NCBI GenBank assembly: GCA_024280155.1
Contig: JAJRQQ010000079.1
Span: 18,520 to 82,519, forward strand
Origin: Bacteroidota bacterium
GTDB lineage: Bacteria; Bacteroidota; Bacteroidia; Flavobacteriales_D; Crocinitomicaceae
Direction: 5' to 3'
Length of the DNA stretch: 64,000 nt
The translations under genes and the position numbers were made by a program. Positions 64,000 to 64,000 of this stretch are shown one piece after another. The notes under the pieces were generated by a model that was not told the DNA's origin, ran no database searches, and saw nothing but the letters and a program-made list of their open reading frames with translations. Numbering within the stretch: the stretch's first letter is position 1; each line of letters begins with the position of its first letter.

Positions 64000-64000
64000 T

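Overview
The window looks like chromosomal core of a Bacteroidota bacterium, most likely order Flavobacteriales. The evidence is an AT-rich sequence, many TAnnTTTG promoter boxes (several paired with a TTG about 19-20 bases upstream), type IX secretion (T9SS) and gliding genes (porV, porU, gldJ and the end of a PorP/SprF gene), and T9SS C-terminal sorting domains on secreted proteins. Flavobacteriia-type families (monomeric isocitrate dehydrogenase, DUF3127, DUF4296) agree. The genus cannot be fixed from the sequence; a Crocinitomicaceae/Fluviicola-like organism is my guess. No phage, insertion sequence, CRISPR array or integrated element was seen.

Layout. 0-2.7 kb: HU, a 30-residue basic ribosome-type protein missed by ordinary length cut-offs, RNase G (frameshifted) and recX. 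2.7-9.4 kb: a T9SS-exported LVIVD-repeat protein, a dolichol-phosphate-mannose-synthase-like enzyme with pyrC and a DUF4296 lipoprotein, ruvC, and a flippase-like membrane protein coupled to a family 2 glycosyltransferase. 9.4-12 kb: a tandem DUF3127 pair, a flavin reductase and a lipoprotein. 12-16 kb: tRNA-Leu, trigger factor, monomeric icd. 16-20.5 kb: a two-gene split multicopper oxidase, an OmpA-type protein with a stop codon in its signal peptide, a truncated haemoglobin, a small lipoprotein and a membrane thioredoxin. 20.8-27.9 kb: a tetR-tolC-mfp-rnd efflux operon and rnhA, separated by a strong inverted repeat. 28-33.8 kb: mixed genes, including aminopeptidase P and a YbdG-type mechanosensitive channel.

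33.8-37.3 kb: thyA (frameshifted), folA and topB. 37.4-41.5 kb: pyrH-frr and the ribosomal cluster rplM-rpsI-rpsB-tsf. 41.6-44.8 kb: enoyl-CoA hydratase, an RRM protein, purS and pssA. 44.9-51.3 kb: porV-porU, the outer-membrane maturation machinery that removes T9SS sorting domains like those encoded at 2.7 and 15.9 kb. Initiator tRNA and tRNA-Val follow. 52.1-55.2 kb: exbB-exbD-tonB-folC (folC frameshifted). 55.2-64 kb: nhaD, an amino-acid dehydrogenase, anmK, an acyl-CoA dehydrogenase, murF, gldJ and the 3' end of a PorP/SprF gene.

Three housekeeping genes (rng, thyA, folC), and probably a fourth (the RRM gene), each lack exactly one base at or next to an A/T run. Uncorrected homopolymer errors in the assembly are the simplest explanation. 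The observations most worth a second look are the split multicopper oxidase, whose two subunits together supply the eight copper-binding histidines of one oxidase; the recX start codon in the loop of a perfect hairpin; the TetR-type operator between tetR and rnhA; the DUF3127 pair with an SSB-like acidic tail; and a glutaminase-like protein without its nucleophile.
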